Positions 28,239 to 37,044 of a DNA stretch of 64,000 nucleotides are shown in pieces. Within the stretch, counting starts at the first letter, position 1; each line of letters begins with the position of its first letter. The stretch is from contig MAAL01000096.1 in NCBI GenBank assembly GCA_002163245.1, positions 62,001 to 126,000 of the forward strand, given 5' to 3'. Origin of the DNA: Gammaproteobacteria bacterium 42_54_T18 (GTDB taxonomy: Bacteria; Pseudomonadota; Gammaproteobacteria; Pseudomonadales; Ketobacteraceae). Under the pieces are notes generated by a model, which was not told the DNA's origin, did no database searches, and saw only the letters and a list, made by a program, of their open reading frames with translations. Position numbers and translations under genes: made by a program.

Positions 28239-28274
28239 GTTTTAAAGTTTCAGTAATTTCTGAAACTTTAAAAC
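28239..28274. promoter_or_regulatory. 15-bp inverted-repeat operator touching the regulator start codon
   Basis: GTTTTAAAGTTTCAG (28239-28253) and CTGAAACTTTAAAAC (28260-28274) are exact reverse complements around a 6-nt centre. The right arm ends on the base before the ATG at 28275. Such a long dyad immediately upstream of a MarR/GbsR-like gene is most simply the regulator's own operator. Confidence 0.75.
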
Positions 28275-28895
28275 ATGAGAAGCGCAATGCAAATGACACC
28301 CATGATTGAATCCTTCGTCCTGCATTTTGGCGAAATGGGGAGCCGCTGGGGGTTTAATCGAACAGTCGGCCAAATGTACGGGCTAATTGTACTGAGTGAA
28401 GCCCCCCTCAGTGCCAATGATATCTCATCTGCCCTGAGTATTTCACGGGGTAATGTCAGCATGGGCCTTAAGGAGTTGCAGTCTTGGCAACTTGTTCGTG
28501 TACATCACGTCCCAGGGGACCGTAAGGACTACTTCTCGACCGCAGGCAGTATTTTGGAGATGGCCCGACGGGTAATGATTGAACGTAAGCGTCGGGAAGT
28601 TGACCCAACGTTAACACTACTGCGTGACATCATATTAGAAACCCCCTCCAACGAAGGCGAAGCTCATGCTCAGACCAAAATGCACGAGATTCACGACCTA
28701 CTAGAATCAGCCTCCCTGTTATCTGATGAAATCCAGTCACTGAGTATCGAGAGCCTTCAAACCCTTATCAAACTAGGGGCAGGCGTTGGTAGATTACTTG
28801 AATTTGCCGACAAATTTCGTAGCAATAGAGGAAGCGATAAGAGCAATGACAAAACCAATGACAAGAGTAACGACAAGGGTAGTGAGGAACATTAA
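28275..28895 (+). CDS. MarR/GbsR-family transcriptional regulator upstream of cydAB
   Basis: A 206-residue winged-helix regulator resembling GbsR-like MarR members: LSANDISSALSISRGNVSMGLKEL (about 57-80) is the helix-turn-helix and PGDRKDYFST the wing. The C terminus holds a low-complexity repeat of SNDK units (about 190-204). Three further ATGs lie within 30 bases (28287, 28293, 28302), and no ribosome-binding site fits between the operator and 28275, so translation may be leaderless or begin at 28293. It is 58 bp upstream of cydA and probably controls it together with itself. Confidence 0.85.
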   Translation: MRSAMQMTPMIESFVLHFGEMGSRWGFNRTVGQMYGLIVLSEAPLSANDISSALSISRGNVSMGLKELQSWQLVRVHHVPGDRKDYFSTAGSILEMARRVMIERKRREVDPTLTLLRDIILETPSNEGEAHAQTKMHEIHDLLESASLLSDEIQSLSIESLQTLIKLGAGVGRLLEFADKFRSNRGSDKSNDKTNDKSNDKGSEEH

Positions 28896-28953
28896 TTTAA
28901 CCGCCACCAAGCCCAATCACTTTTAATTAAACATATCATTCACGGGGTCTACT

Positions 28954-30357
28954 ATGATTGACACCTTGATGCTCTCTCGCATCCAGTTCGCCGCTAACAT
29001 TAGTTTTCACATACTCTTCCCAATGATCACCATTGCCATGTGTTGGTTCTTGGTTTATTTCAAAATTCGCCTACACACCTCCGGAGATCCAGTATGGATG
29101 CGAGCCTACCGTTTCTGGGTAAAGGTGTTTGCACTAACATTCGCCATTGGTGTTGTTAGCGGTATTACCATGTCATTTCAATTTGGCACCAATTGGCCAG
29201 GCTATATGGAAACCGTGGGTAATATCGCAGGCCCATTATTAGGTTATGAAGTGTTAACCGCATTCTTTTTAGAAGCGACATTTCTGGGCATCATGTTATT
29301 TGGTATGGACCGATTGTCACCAAGATTACACACTTTCTCTACCGTAATTGTCGCCTTAGGCACCACAACATCCGCCTTTTGGATACTCGCATTAAACTCT
29401 TGGATGCAAACACCTACTGGGTTTGAAATGCGAGACGGTGTTGCATTCCCGGTCGATTGGATGGAGATCATATTTAACCCATCACTGCCCTATCGATTGG
29501 CACACACATTGATTGCATCTGGACTTACCGCTAGCTTCTTAATATGTGGCTTATCCGCGTATCGAATATTAAAAGGCGATAACAAACGCGCCCCCAAATT
29601 AACACTGAAAACCGCCATCTGCGTGGCGGCAATACTTACCCCCTTACAGGTCTTTGTGGGCGATCTCCATGGATTAAACACCCTTAAACATCAACCACAA
29701 AAAATCGCGGCAATGGAAGGGGTTTGGGAGACACAAAAAGGCGCCCCCTTATTGTTATTTGCGCTACCAGATGAAGAAACACGCAGCAATCATTTTGAAA
29801 TCCCTGTACCTAAATTAGCCAGCCTGATATTAACCCACGACAGCGAGGGGGAAATTAAAGGTTTAAATGAATTTAAAAATGAACACCCACCTGTGGCTCC
29901 ATTATTTTTTGGATTTCGTATTATGGTCGGCATCGGCATGTTGATGTTATTACTTGCCTGGGTAGGAGTATGGCAACTCATTCGCCATAAAACGGTAAAC
30001 ACGTTAACCTTAAGAGCCTTTCTAGTCATGACATTTTCAGGCTGGATAGCAACATTGGCTGGCTGGTATGTTACCGAAATTGGCCGCCAACCCTATCTTG
30101 TGAGTGGCATCCTCAGGACTAGCGATGCCGTTACCACTGTGCCCGCCTCAAATGTCGGGTTATCTCTAACTCTGTATTTACTGGTATACGTCGGACTATT
30201 AATTGCATATCTCCATACGTTATTTCTAATGGCTCGCCGCGCCGTTGAAATAGAAGAGATCTCGCCACAAGAGCAGAATGATTTAACACCAACCTTTCCG
30301 TTGCATTCCTCCCCGATGCACCGTTCTCCCCTTCTCGTAAAGGAGCCAACCTCATGA
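28954..30357 (+). CDS. cydA: Cytochrome bd ubiquinol oxidase subunit I (CioA type)
   Basis: A 467-residue multi-helix membrane protein that oxidises quinol at the periplasmic face and carries hemes b558, b595 and d. It begins SRIQFAANISFHILFPM, with the early conserved His, and has GWYVTEIGRQPYLVSG near 370. The loop between is short, as in the cyanide-insensitive CioA branch. It overlaps cydB by four bases (ATGA). The low-affinity-for-cyanide property is family knowledge, not visible here. Confidence 0.95.
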   Translation: MIDTLMLSRIQFAANISFHILFPMITIAMCWFLVYFKIRLHTSGDPVWMRAYRFWVKVFALTFAIGVVSGITMSFQFGTNWPGYMETVGNIAGPLLGYEVLTAFFLEATFLGIMLFGMDRLSPRLHTFSTVIVALGTTTSAFWILALNSWMQTPTGFEMRDGVAFPVDWMEIIFNPSLPYRLAHTLIASGLTASFLICGLSAYRILKGDNKRAPKLTLKTAICVAAILTPLQVFVGDLHGLNTLKHQPQKIAAMEGVWETQKGAPLLLFALPDEETRSNHFEIPVPKLASLILTHDSEGEIKGLNEFKNEHPPVAPLFFGFRIMVGIGMLMLLLAWVGVWQLIRHKTVNTLTLRAFLVMTFSGWIATLAGWYVTEIGRQPYLVSGILRTSDAVTTVPASNVGLSLTLYLLVYVGLLIAYLHTLFLMARRAVEIEEISPQEQNDLTPTFPLHSSPMHRSPLLVKEPTS

Positions 30358-31352
30358 CAGACACTACTTGGTTACACATGTTTTTTGGTGGCCTAATGGC
30401 ACTAGCGATTTTGATATACGCCATCTTAGATGGTTATGACCTTGGGGTTGGAATTTTAATGCCACGGCACGACGTTCAACAGAGAGACCAGATGATTGCT
30501 TCCATAGGCCCTTTTTGGGATGCTAACGAAACCTGGTTAGTATTAGCCGTTGGCATCCTACTCATTGCTTTTCCAGATGCTTATAATTTGGTGTTAAAAG
30601 AGTTATACCTACCGGCAACCATCCTACTTATCGGTCTCATTATGCGTGGTGTTGCCTTTGATTTTCGCGCCAAGGTATCACTAGATAACAAAAATATGTG
30701 GGACAACATATTCAAAGCAGGCTCCCTCGTCTCTTCTCTCGCACAAGGTTATATGCTGGGGCAATATGTGGTTGGATTCGACTCCAGCGGGGCAAGCCAA
30801 GGTTTTTCTATACTCAGCGCCATCTGTGTTGCTGCTGCTTACAGCTATATCGGCGCTACCTGGTTAGTAATGAAAACAGAAGGGGATTTACAAAAGCAAG
30901 CCGCGTCCTGGGCTCGCCGTTGTGGCTGGGTGACATTTCTGGGAGTGGTGAGCGTTTGTATCGTTAACCCCATCATCAACCCTAGCGTTTTTGAGAAGTG
31001 GTTTAACTTTCCTACCGCACTGTTACTCTTTCACATCCCTCTCATCAGCCTGGCTTTATTTATTACCAACGATCAAATTTTAAAACGCATTCCTTTGGAA
31101 AAAGATTTCGGATGCTGGATACCTTTTCTTGGGGTTGTTGGTATATTTTTCATCTGTTTCCAGGGACTCGCCTATAGCTTTTACCCTTATGTAGTTCCAG
31201 GAAAATTAACCATGATGGAAGCTGCTAGTGCTACCGAGTCATTAGAATTTATCTTTATCGGCACCGTTATTGTGGTGCCAATAATCCTTTGCTACACCGC
31301 ACTTTCGTATCGGGTGTTTTGGGGGAAGGCGACCGAATTGAAATACTATTAG
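30354..31352 (+). CDS. cydB: Cytochrome bd ubiquinol oxidase subunit II (CioB type)
   Basis: A 332-residue hydrophobic subunit with about eight membrane helices. LDGYDLGVGILMPR near residues 23-36 and GPFWDANETWLVLAVG near 52-67 are the subunit II hallmarks. Translational coupling to cydA is expected from the ATGA overlap. No cydX-like small gene or cydDC is visible downstream. Confidence 0.95.
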   Translation: MTDTTWLHMFFGGLMALAILIYAILDGYDLGVGILMPRHDVQQRDQMIASIGPFWDANETWLVLAVGILLIAFPDAYNLVLKELYLPATILLIGLIMRGVAFDFRAKVSLDNKNMWDNIFKAGSLVSSLAQGYMLGQYVVGFDSSGASQGFSILSAICVAAAYSYIGATWLVMKTEGDLQKQAASWARRCGWVTFLGVVSVCIVNPIINPSVFEKWFNFPTALLLFHIPLISLALFITNDQILKRIPLEKDFGCWIPFLGVVGIFFICFQGLAYSFYPYVVPGKLTMMEAASATESLEFIFIGTVIVVPIILCYTALSYRVFWGKATELKYY

Positions 31353-31361
31353 CTATGGCAT

Positions 31362-31382
31362 CCCTCGGTGCGAAGCCGAGGG
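31362..31382 (+). terminator. Hairpin after cydB
   Basis: CCCTCGG (31362-31368) pairs with CCGAGGG (31376-31382) around a 7-nt loop, followed only by TTATTAG. It lies between the convergent cydB and chorismate mutase genes. A weak intrinsic terminator is likely. Confidence 0.5.
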
Positions 31383-31385
31383 TTA

Positions 31386-31925
31386 TTAGTTAACGGGTAT
31401 TTCTTTAACCTTCTGCAAAGCTTTAAATAAAAGCTGCTTATCCAAAAAAGCAACATGCTTTACATTAATAACCGCATCAAACTCAGCAAACCGTATGGAT
31501 TTAAACGAACCATGAGTCTTAATATACATGACCATTTGCTCGATGATCTCATCGCCTAAGCGTATCAAAGAGGGGCGCACCTCCTGCTGAAGGTCTTTGG
31601 GCTTATGCTGAAGTGGTTGGGAAAGGAAGTCTGCGCGATGTCGAAACTGTATCGCTTTAGCAACAGAAATTTGTGCTTTAAAAAAATATTCGACCGAATC
31701 AGGATCAAGCCCTCTATCATGCGCTGAGACTTTAGCTTTCTCTATTACGACTTTCTCTCTCTCGACGTCTTCAATTGGCCGATGATTTTCTGCCTTAAAT
31801 AAAGCAACATCTTCCATATAACTTAGACGTTCATTTATCGTTTCGAATAACCCTTCCGAGATAACCTCGGCTCCCGCTTGAAACGGCAAAAGGATTAACA
31901 AGAAAAACAAATTGCGTATTTTCAT
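31386..31925 (-). CDS. Secreted chorismate mutase (AroQ gamma class)
   Basis: A 179-residue periplasmic or secreted protein. The signal peptide ends near PFQAGA/EV (about residue 19). The mature part is all helical with RLSYMEDVALFKAENHRPIEDVEREKVV (about 34-61), GLDPDSVEYFFKAQISVAKAIQ, the conserved sequence of exported *AroQ chorismate mutases. It would convert chorismate to prephenate outside the cytoplasm. Why a free-living bacterium exports this activity is unclear. No other aromatic biosynthesis gene is adjacent. Confidence 0.85.
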   Translation of the reverse strand: MKIRNLFFLLILLPFQAGAEVISEGLFETINERLSYMEDVALFKAENHRPIEDVEREKVVIEKAKVSAHDRGLDPDSVEYFFKAQISVAKAIQFRHRADFLSQPLQHKPKDLQQEVRPSLIRLGDEIIEQMVMYIKTHGSFKSIRFAEFDAVINVKHVAFLDKQLLFKALQKVKEIPVN

Positions 31926-31969
31926 AACCTCTCCCTAATTTAATTGTTAACTTCTATTAGCACTGCCAA

Positions 31970-32509
31970 TTACTCATGATTTAAAAAGAACATAATTTCA
32001 TTTTTATTGGGGTGTTTTTTTAGCCATTCCCTGATTCTTTTAACTTCTTCTATTTCAGTTTCATCAATAACTTTTAGCAACCGCTGTTCACGAACATCTT
32101 CTAACGCTTTTTTCTTTAGTTTACGCTGCCATTCTTCTGTAAACACCACCGGCATTTTTCTACTTAACTCTAATGATTTAAGTAACTCCCACTCACCCCC
32201 ATCTAGCCACACTTCATCACAACTAGCACACAGATCAAGACGGCTATTTGAGCAGCCTGATACTTTGTATTTTGTCATCAGTTTTTTGCATTTCGGACAA
32301 ACCAAGGCCGCATGGGAATCCTCTACTTCTTCCACTGCTTTAGTTTTATTCACATCACTTTCCGCTATAGGGGATGAACGCTCCAGCCAATCCCGATAAT
32401 AAAGCAGTGAAATCACTGCCCCATTACAACTAGCACATCCCATAGCAGACAAACCTTGCTCAAGTTTTGTTGCTCTTAGTGGTACGGTTTTACATTTTGG
32501 ACAATCCAT
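31970..32509 (-). CDS. Zinc-ribbon (zf-TFIIB-type) protein
   Basis: A 179-residue cytosolic protein with two zinc ribbons: CPKCK...CASCNG at 3-28 and CPKCKK...CASCDEVWLDGGEW at about 71-109. The second has the W-L-D-x-G-E-W signature of the zf-TFIIB domain. The C-terminal third is a charged helix region (QRKLKKKALEDVREQR). Function unknown; such proteins may bind nucleic acid or act in metal handling. It lies between the chorismate mutase and dbpA on the same strand. Confidence 0.8.
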   Translation of the reverse strand: MDCPKCKTVPLRATKLEQGLSAMGCASCNGAVISLLYYRDWLERSSPIAESDVNKTKAVEEVEDSHAALVCPKCKKLMTKYKVSGCSNSRLDLCASCDEVWLDGGEWELLKSLELSRKMPVVFTEEWQRKLKKKALEDVREQRLLKVIDETEIEEVKRIREWLKKHPNKNEIMFFLNHE

Positions 32510-32596
32510 TGAAACCTCATTTTCTTGATCATTATAATTAACCTAGAGCACTTCTATGCTATTCAACCTCAAGAGCCACACAAGCTATCGCTTTGT

Positions 32597-33985
32597 TTAA
32601 TCCCTTAATCGGCGCACTCGAAAAGATCGTCCTTTTAACTTACCTCTCGCGATCTTCGTCAGTGCGACATTAGCAACATCTCGATTCACCGCAACATAAG
32701 CCCAGTTATCAAACATCTGAATTTTGCCCACCTGCTTGCCTTCAATGCCATCTTCACCGGTCAAAGCACCTAAAATATCCCCAGGTCTTACTTTCTGTTT
32801 TTTACCACCATCAATTTGCAAAGTTGCCATTGCGGGCTCATAAGCCTCCTGGTTCAACAGTTTTTCAGGTGGAAGTGCATCAGGAACAACGCGTTGCCCT
32901 AAATACTCTTCTAACTGCGTAACCTTGTAATGCTCTTTATCACTATACAAAGATAACGCTAACCCCTTACTACCCGCTCGACCCGTTCTGCCTATGCGAT
33001 GTACGTGAACCTCTGTATCTCTAGCAATATGGTAGTTAATCACCGCATCTAGCGCATCGATGTCCAACCCTCGAGCAGCAACATCCGTTGCGACCATCAC
33101 AGACACACTTTTATTGGAAAAACGCACCAGTGCCTGGTCACGCTCTCTTTGCTCAAGGTCTCCGTGTAATGACAAGGCACTAAACCCGTTATCGCGCAAA
33201 TACTCCGCAAGCTCATCTGTCTCACGCTTGGTATTACAAAATACAACGGTAGACTCAGGTAAGTAGCGTAATAACAACAACTGCACAGCCAACGGGCGCT
33301 GTTCGTTGCCATCTACCTTAAAAAAATGCTGTTTTATGGTGCTATCATCATGAGTAGACTCCACTTTTACCATTTCTGGCTGAATCATCACACGATTAGC
33401 AATGGACTGTATCCTTTTGGGGAAAGTCGCACTAAAAAGCATGGTTTGACGCTTGTTAGGCATAAACTCAATGATGTCATCCAATGCATCCTGAAAGCCC
33501 ATATCCAACATACGATCCGCTTCGTCCAATACAAAGGTGGTCAAATCGGCCAATGATAGATACTCCTTACGCAAATGCTCCTCTACTCGGCCAGGTGTAC
33601 CAACAATAATGTGAGCCCCATGCTCCAAAGAACCAATTTGTGGGCCAAAAGGCATGCCACCACACAGGGTTAATACTTTAACGTTATGGGTAGCACGAGC
33701 CAAACGCCGAATTTCTTTTGCAACTTGATCGGCCAGCTCCCTTGTAGGGCACAACACCAGTGTCTGCACTCGAAAACGCTTCACATCGAGTTTATTCAGT
33801 AACCCTAGGCCAAACGCCGCGGTTTTACCTGACCCTGTTTTCCCCTGCCCAATGACATCTTTGCCAGCTAATATTAGGGGGAGGCTTTGAGCCTGTATTG
33901 CTGTCATTTCGTGATAACCTAGGGTAGATAGGTTTTCTAACAGCTCAGAAGCTAGTTTCAGACTTGCGAAGTTGGTATCTGACAA
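32597..33985 (-). CDS. dbpA: DEAD-box RNA helicase DbpA
   Basis: A 462-residue helicase that remodels 23S rRNA during large-subunit assembly. Motifs are QAKTGSGKT-like [33 protein letters not shown] and [11 protein letters not shown]; the last about 75 residues form the DbpA RNA-recognition domain (VRPGDILGALTGEDGIEG, ending RSFRVRRL). I start at the TTG at 33985, preceded by AGGAT at good spacing, because it gives the E. coli length (457); extending to 34117 adds 44 residues with no family match. Confidence 0.9.
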   Translation of the reverse strand: MSDTNFASLKLASELLENLSTLGYHEMTAIQAQSLPLILAGKDVIGQGKTGSGKTAAFGLGLLNKLDVKRFRVQTLVLCPTRELADQVAKEIRRLARATHNVKVLTLCGGMPFGPQIGSLEHGAHIIVGTPGRVEEHLRKEYLSLADLTTFVLDEADRMLDMGFQDALDDIIEFMPNKRQTMLFSATFPKRIQSIANRVMIQPEMVKVESTHDDSTIKQHFFKVDGNEQRPLAVQLLLLRYLPESTVVFCNTKRETDELAEYLRDNGFSALSLHGDLEQRERDQALVRFSNKSVSVMVATDVAARGLDIDALDAVINYHIARDTEVHVHRIGRTGRAGSKGLALSLYSDKEHYKVTQLEEYLGQRVVPDALPPEKLLNQEAYEPAMATLQIDGGKKQKVRPGDILGALTGEDGIEGKQVGKIQMFDNWAYVAVNRDVANVALTKIARGKLKGRSFRVRRLRD

Positions 33986-34190
33986 CGGAATGCATCCTAT
34001 ATAAGGGATAAGGGTATTGACGCCAAATACAGGCGTCACTAAAATCAATGCGTCATAATAACAGATTATCGCCTCTCTTTTCGCACTGGAAAGGCCCACC
34101 ATAAGGAAAGCTTGCAATCTTGTTGCCTATTTTTACAGAGAAGTACTCAACAGTATTCCATCCCGCGCCCAAGTACGGTATAAGGTCGCT

Positions 34191-35048
34191 ATGAAAACAC
34201 CAAAACGAATCATACCCTTAGTTGAAGATGGTCTTGTAGACGAAGTGCTACGCCCATTAATGAACGGCAAAGAAGCCGCCGTGTATGTTGTACGCTGTGG
34301 CACCGAGATCCGCTGCGCAAAAGTTTACAAAGAAGCCACCAAACGTAGCTTCAAACAGGCAGTTCAGTACCAGGAAGGCCGTAAAGTACGCAATAGCCGT
34401 CGCCAACGTGCAATGGAAAAGGGCTCGAAATTTGGCCGCAAAGAGCAAGAAGATGCCTGGCATAACGCTGAAGTGGATGCGCTTTATCGCCTTGCAGATG
34501 CCGGCGTACGAGTCCCAAAGCCCTACGGGTGCTTTGATGGTGTACTGCTCATGGAACTTGTTACCGATGATCATGGCCAAGTAGCCCCTCGGCTTAACGA
34601 TGTATCCATGTCTGCAGAACAAGCACGAGAAGATCATGAGTTGGTCATGAAGTACGTTATGTTGATGCTATGCAGCGGCCTTGTACACGGTGATTTATCC
34701 GAATTTAATGTGCTAGTGGATGATTACGGCCCCGTCATTATCGATTTGCCTCAAGCGGTTGATGCTTCAGCAAACAATCATGCTCAATGGATGCTTGAGC
34801 GTGATGTGAAAAACATGACCGAATATTACGGCATATACGCACCTGATTTGTTAGAGACTCGTTATGCGCAGGAAATGTGGGCGCTATACGAGGCGGGTGA
34901 CCTTACCACTAACAGTGTGTTAACAGGCGAATTCGAAGACGATAATGAGGCGGCTGACGTCGACTCCGTATTACTAGAAATCAAAGCCGCCATTGAAGAA
35001 GAACAAGAGCGCCAAGAGCGAATGCAGGATGCTGAAAACGAAGGCTAG
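34191..35048 (+). CDS. RIO1-family atypical protein kinase (PA4780-like)
   Basis: A 285-residue RIO-type Ser/Thr kinase. It has NGKEAAVYVVRCG as the nucleotide loop, CAKVYKE with the catalytic Lys, LVHGDLSEFNVLV as the catalytic loop and VIIDLPQAVD as the metal-binding loop. The C-terminal tail is acidic (EEEQERQERMQDAENE). It is divergent from dbpA, a common pairing with RNA metabolism. In bacteria the substrates are unknown; ribosome-linked functions are inferred from archaeal and eukaryotic relatives. Confidence 0.9.
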   Translation: MKTPKRIIPLVEDGLVDEVLRPLMNGKEAAVYVVRCGTEIRCAKVYKEATKRSFKQAVQYQEGRKVRNSRRQRAMEKGSKFGRKEQEDAWHNAEVDALYRLADAGVRVPKPYGCFDGVLLMELVTDDHGQVAPRLNDVSMSAEQAREDHELVMKYVMLMLCSGLVHGDLSEFNVLVDDYGPVIIDLPQAVDASANNHAQWMLERDVKNMTEYYGIYAPDLLETRYAQEMWALYEAGDLTTNSVLTGEFEDDNEAADVDSVLLEIKAAIEEEQERQERMQDAENEG

Positions 35049-35088
35049 AAAGGCCTTCGTCAAGCAGTCTATCTAAAAAACATTGCGC

Positions 35089-36852
35089 TTAGTCAAAAAC
35101 CGTATGTTTTTGCTGTAAATTCGCAAACGCATCATTCACCCCCACATAGACTAAATCGCCATCCGCCCCCCGGCTTAGCTCTGCAGCATTAGCCTCATCC
35201 GTATCTATATGCATTTCTAATCGATAACCAGGGCTCACCCTTACCAACACATCACCAAACACAAGGTCTCTAGGGCCCCCGGTAATAGCCACCTCCACTT
35301 CATCCTTATTTTTCACACCAAATGCCTTTGCATCATCAGGATGCATATGGATATGGCGATGTGCACATATCAACCCTTCTGTTAGTTGCACCTGGCCTTT
35401 GGGCCCCTCTAGAACAATAGGAGCTGAATCTTTTACCTGCCCAGAGTTTCTAACGGGCGCATCAACACCCAAAAAATATTCGTCGGTACGAGAGACTTCC
35501 ACTTGGTTTTTTGAACGTAACGGGCCTAACAATCGCACACCATCAATACGATTTCTAGGACCAATAAGACTGACCTTTTCTTCACAGGCGTACTGCCCAG
35601 GCTGGGACAAATCTTTGTATCGCGTCGGCTCCGCCTCCTCACCAAAGAGAGCAGCAAAGGTCTCCTTATCCAGATGAAGATGGCGAGCACTCACCGCGAT
35701 GGGGATCGATTTCACACGAATAACATCCACCCGCTTTCCAGCAATGTCAGCGGTTTGTTTTGCGATCATTAGCTCTTCATTGGTTTGAACCGCAAGCACC
35801 TGCACACGCGATGAGTCACTACTAATACGCACCACCGGCGTATCGACACTTAACGTCGCATCATGGTTTCGATCTTCATCAAATAACACACCCAAGAATC
35901 CAAAGCGCTGGAGGATTCTTCTACGCATAGAGGCACTATTTTCACCAACACCTCCCGTAATCACAATAGCGTCAACACCTCCCATAACCGCCGCATAGGC
36001 ACCAATGTATTTACGCACACGGTGTACAAATACATTAATAGCTAATCGTGCATGATCGTTACCTTCACCTGCGTGCTTTTCAATTTCACGAAGGTCATTG
36101 GTTAACCCTGACAAGCCCTTCAAGCCACTTTGCTTATTTAACAGCTGATCTAGGGTTTCACTATCAAAACCCTCCTGACGCAACAGGTGCAACAACACAC
36201 CTGCATCCACATCACCTGCCCGCGTTCCCATCACCAAACCTTCTAACGGGGTCATACCCATACTCGTATCAGTTGAATGCCCTAACTCAATAGCGCAAGC
36301 ACTTGCTCCATTACCCAAATGCAAAGAGATGATTCTTAACTCATCCAATGGACGCTGTAGAAACTGTGCCGCTTTATTTGCAACATATTGATGGGATGTA
36401 CCATGAAAACCATAACGACGAATGCGGTGTTTTGCAGCGACCTCTGTATCAATGGCATAAGTATGTGCACGTCGGGGCATACGCGCATGAAATGCGGTAT
36501 CAAAAACGGCTACCTGAGGTACGTCAGGTAACGCTGCCATTGCCGCACGGATACCGGCCAGATTATGAGGATTATGCAAAGGGGCCAAAGGCACCCAGTC
36601 CTCAATTGAGGCAAGTACGGCATCATCAATCAGCGTGGCGTCGTGAAAGCTATCCCCTCCATGCACAACGCGATGCCCTACCGCTGTAATATCAAACTGC
36701 TTAGCGTCTTCTAATAGCTGCTCAATCGCTTGCTGATGCCCTCCTTGTTGCAAACGCTCTTTTTTCCCGGCCAATAGTACAGCATTGGTTGTTGGATCGA
36801 TTAGTTGGTACTTCACACTTGAAGAGCCGCTGTTGATGACAAGTATATTCAT
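35089..36852 (-). CDS. Acetate kinase-PduL phosphotransacylase fusion
   Basis: A 587-residue two-enzyme protein. Residues 1 to about 370 are acetate kinase: MNILVINSGSSSVKY, GHRVVHGG, YGFHGTSHQYV, GMTPLEGLVMGTR and VITGGVGENS. Residues about 385-575 are a PduL-type phosphotransacylase: SARHLHLDKE, DLSQPGQYACEE, CAHRHIHMHPDDAKAFGV and LEMHIDTDEANAAEL, which carry the His residues for two zinc ions. Together they would interconvert acyl-CoA, acyl phosphate and acyl carboxylate plus ATP in one chain. Propionyl-CoA or acetyl-CoA from steroid breakdown are possible substrates (inference). Usual bacteria encode the two enzymes separately. Confidence 0.92.
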   Translation of the reverse strand: MNILVINSGSSSVKYQLIDPTTNAVLLAGKKERLQQGGHQQAIEQLLEDAKQFDITAVGHRVVHGGDSFHDATLIDDAVLASIEDWVPLAPLHNPHNLAGIRAAMAALPDVPQVAVFDTAFHARMPRRAHTYAIDTEVAAKHRIRRYGFHGTSHQYVANKAAQFLQRPLDELRIISLHLGNGASACAIELGHSTDTSMGMTPLEGLVMGTRAGDVDAGVLLHLLRQEGFDSETLDQLLNKQSGLKGLSGLTNDLREIEKHAGEGNDHARLAINVFVHRVRKYIGAYAAVMGGVDAIVITGGVGENSASMRRRILQRFGFLGVLFDEDRNHDATLSVDTPVVRISSDSSRVQVLAVQTNEELMIAKQTADIAGKRVDVIRVKSIPIAVSARHLHLDKETFAALFGEEAEPTRYKDLSQPGQYACEEKVSLIGPRNRIDGVRLLGPLRSKNQVEVSRTDEYFLGVDAPVRNSGQVKDSAPIVLEGPKGQVQLTEGLICAHRHIHMHPDDAKAFGVKNKDEVEVAITGGPRDLVFGDVLVRVSPGYRLEMHIDTDEANAAELSRGADGDLVYVGVNDAFANLQQKHTVFD

Positions 36853-36928
36853 AAAATCCCTTATAAGCCTATAACACGCATGACGAGCTTTACCCTAGCT
36901 AAATGCAGGTATCCAAAAGCGAATCGAC

Positions 36929-36957
36929 CAAAAAAAAGGGAAAGCTTTCGCTTTCCC
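36929..36957 (-). terminator. Terminator of the isocitrate dehydrogenase gene
   Basis: GGGAAAG (36938-36944) and CTTTCCC (36951-36957) form a stem with a 6-nt loop. On the minus strand it is followed by a T-run of about nine bases (36929-36937), placing it 88 bp past the stop of the gene at 37045. Confidence 0.8.
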
Positions 36958-37044
36958 AATTCTTTAATCTGCATTGTATCTTTTGTATCAGAATAGCCGT
37001 CGCCAAACAAGGCTCAATGCTGCATTCTCACTCTACAACCGATA

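Noticed and set aside
33986-34117. N-terminal extension of DbpA
   Set aside because: It has no family similarity; the TTG at 33985 has AGGAT upstream and gives the normal length.
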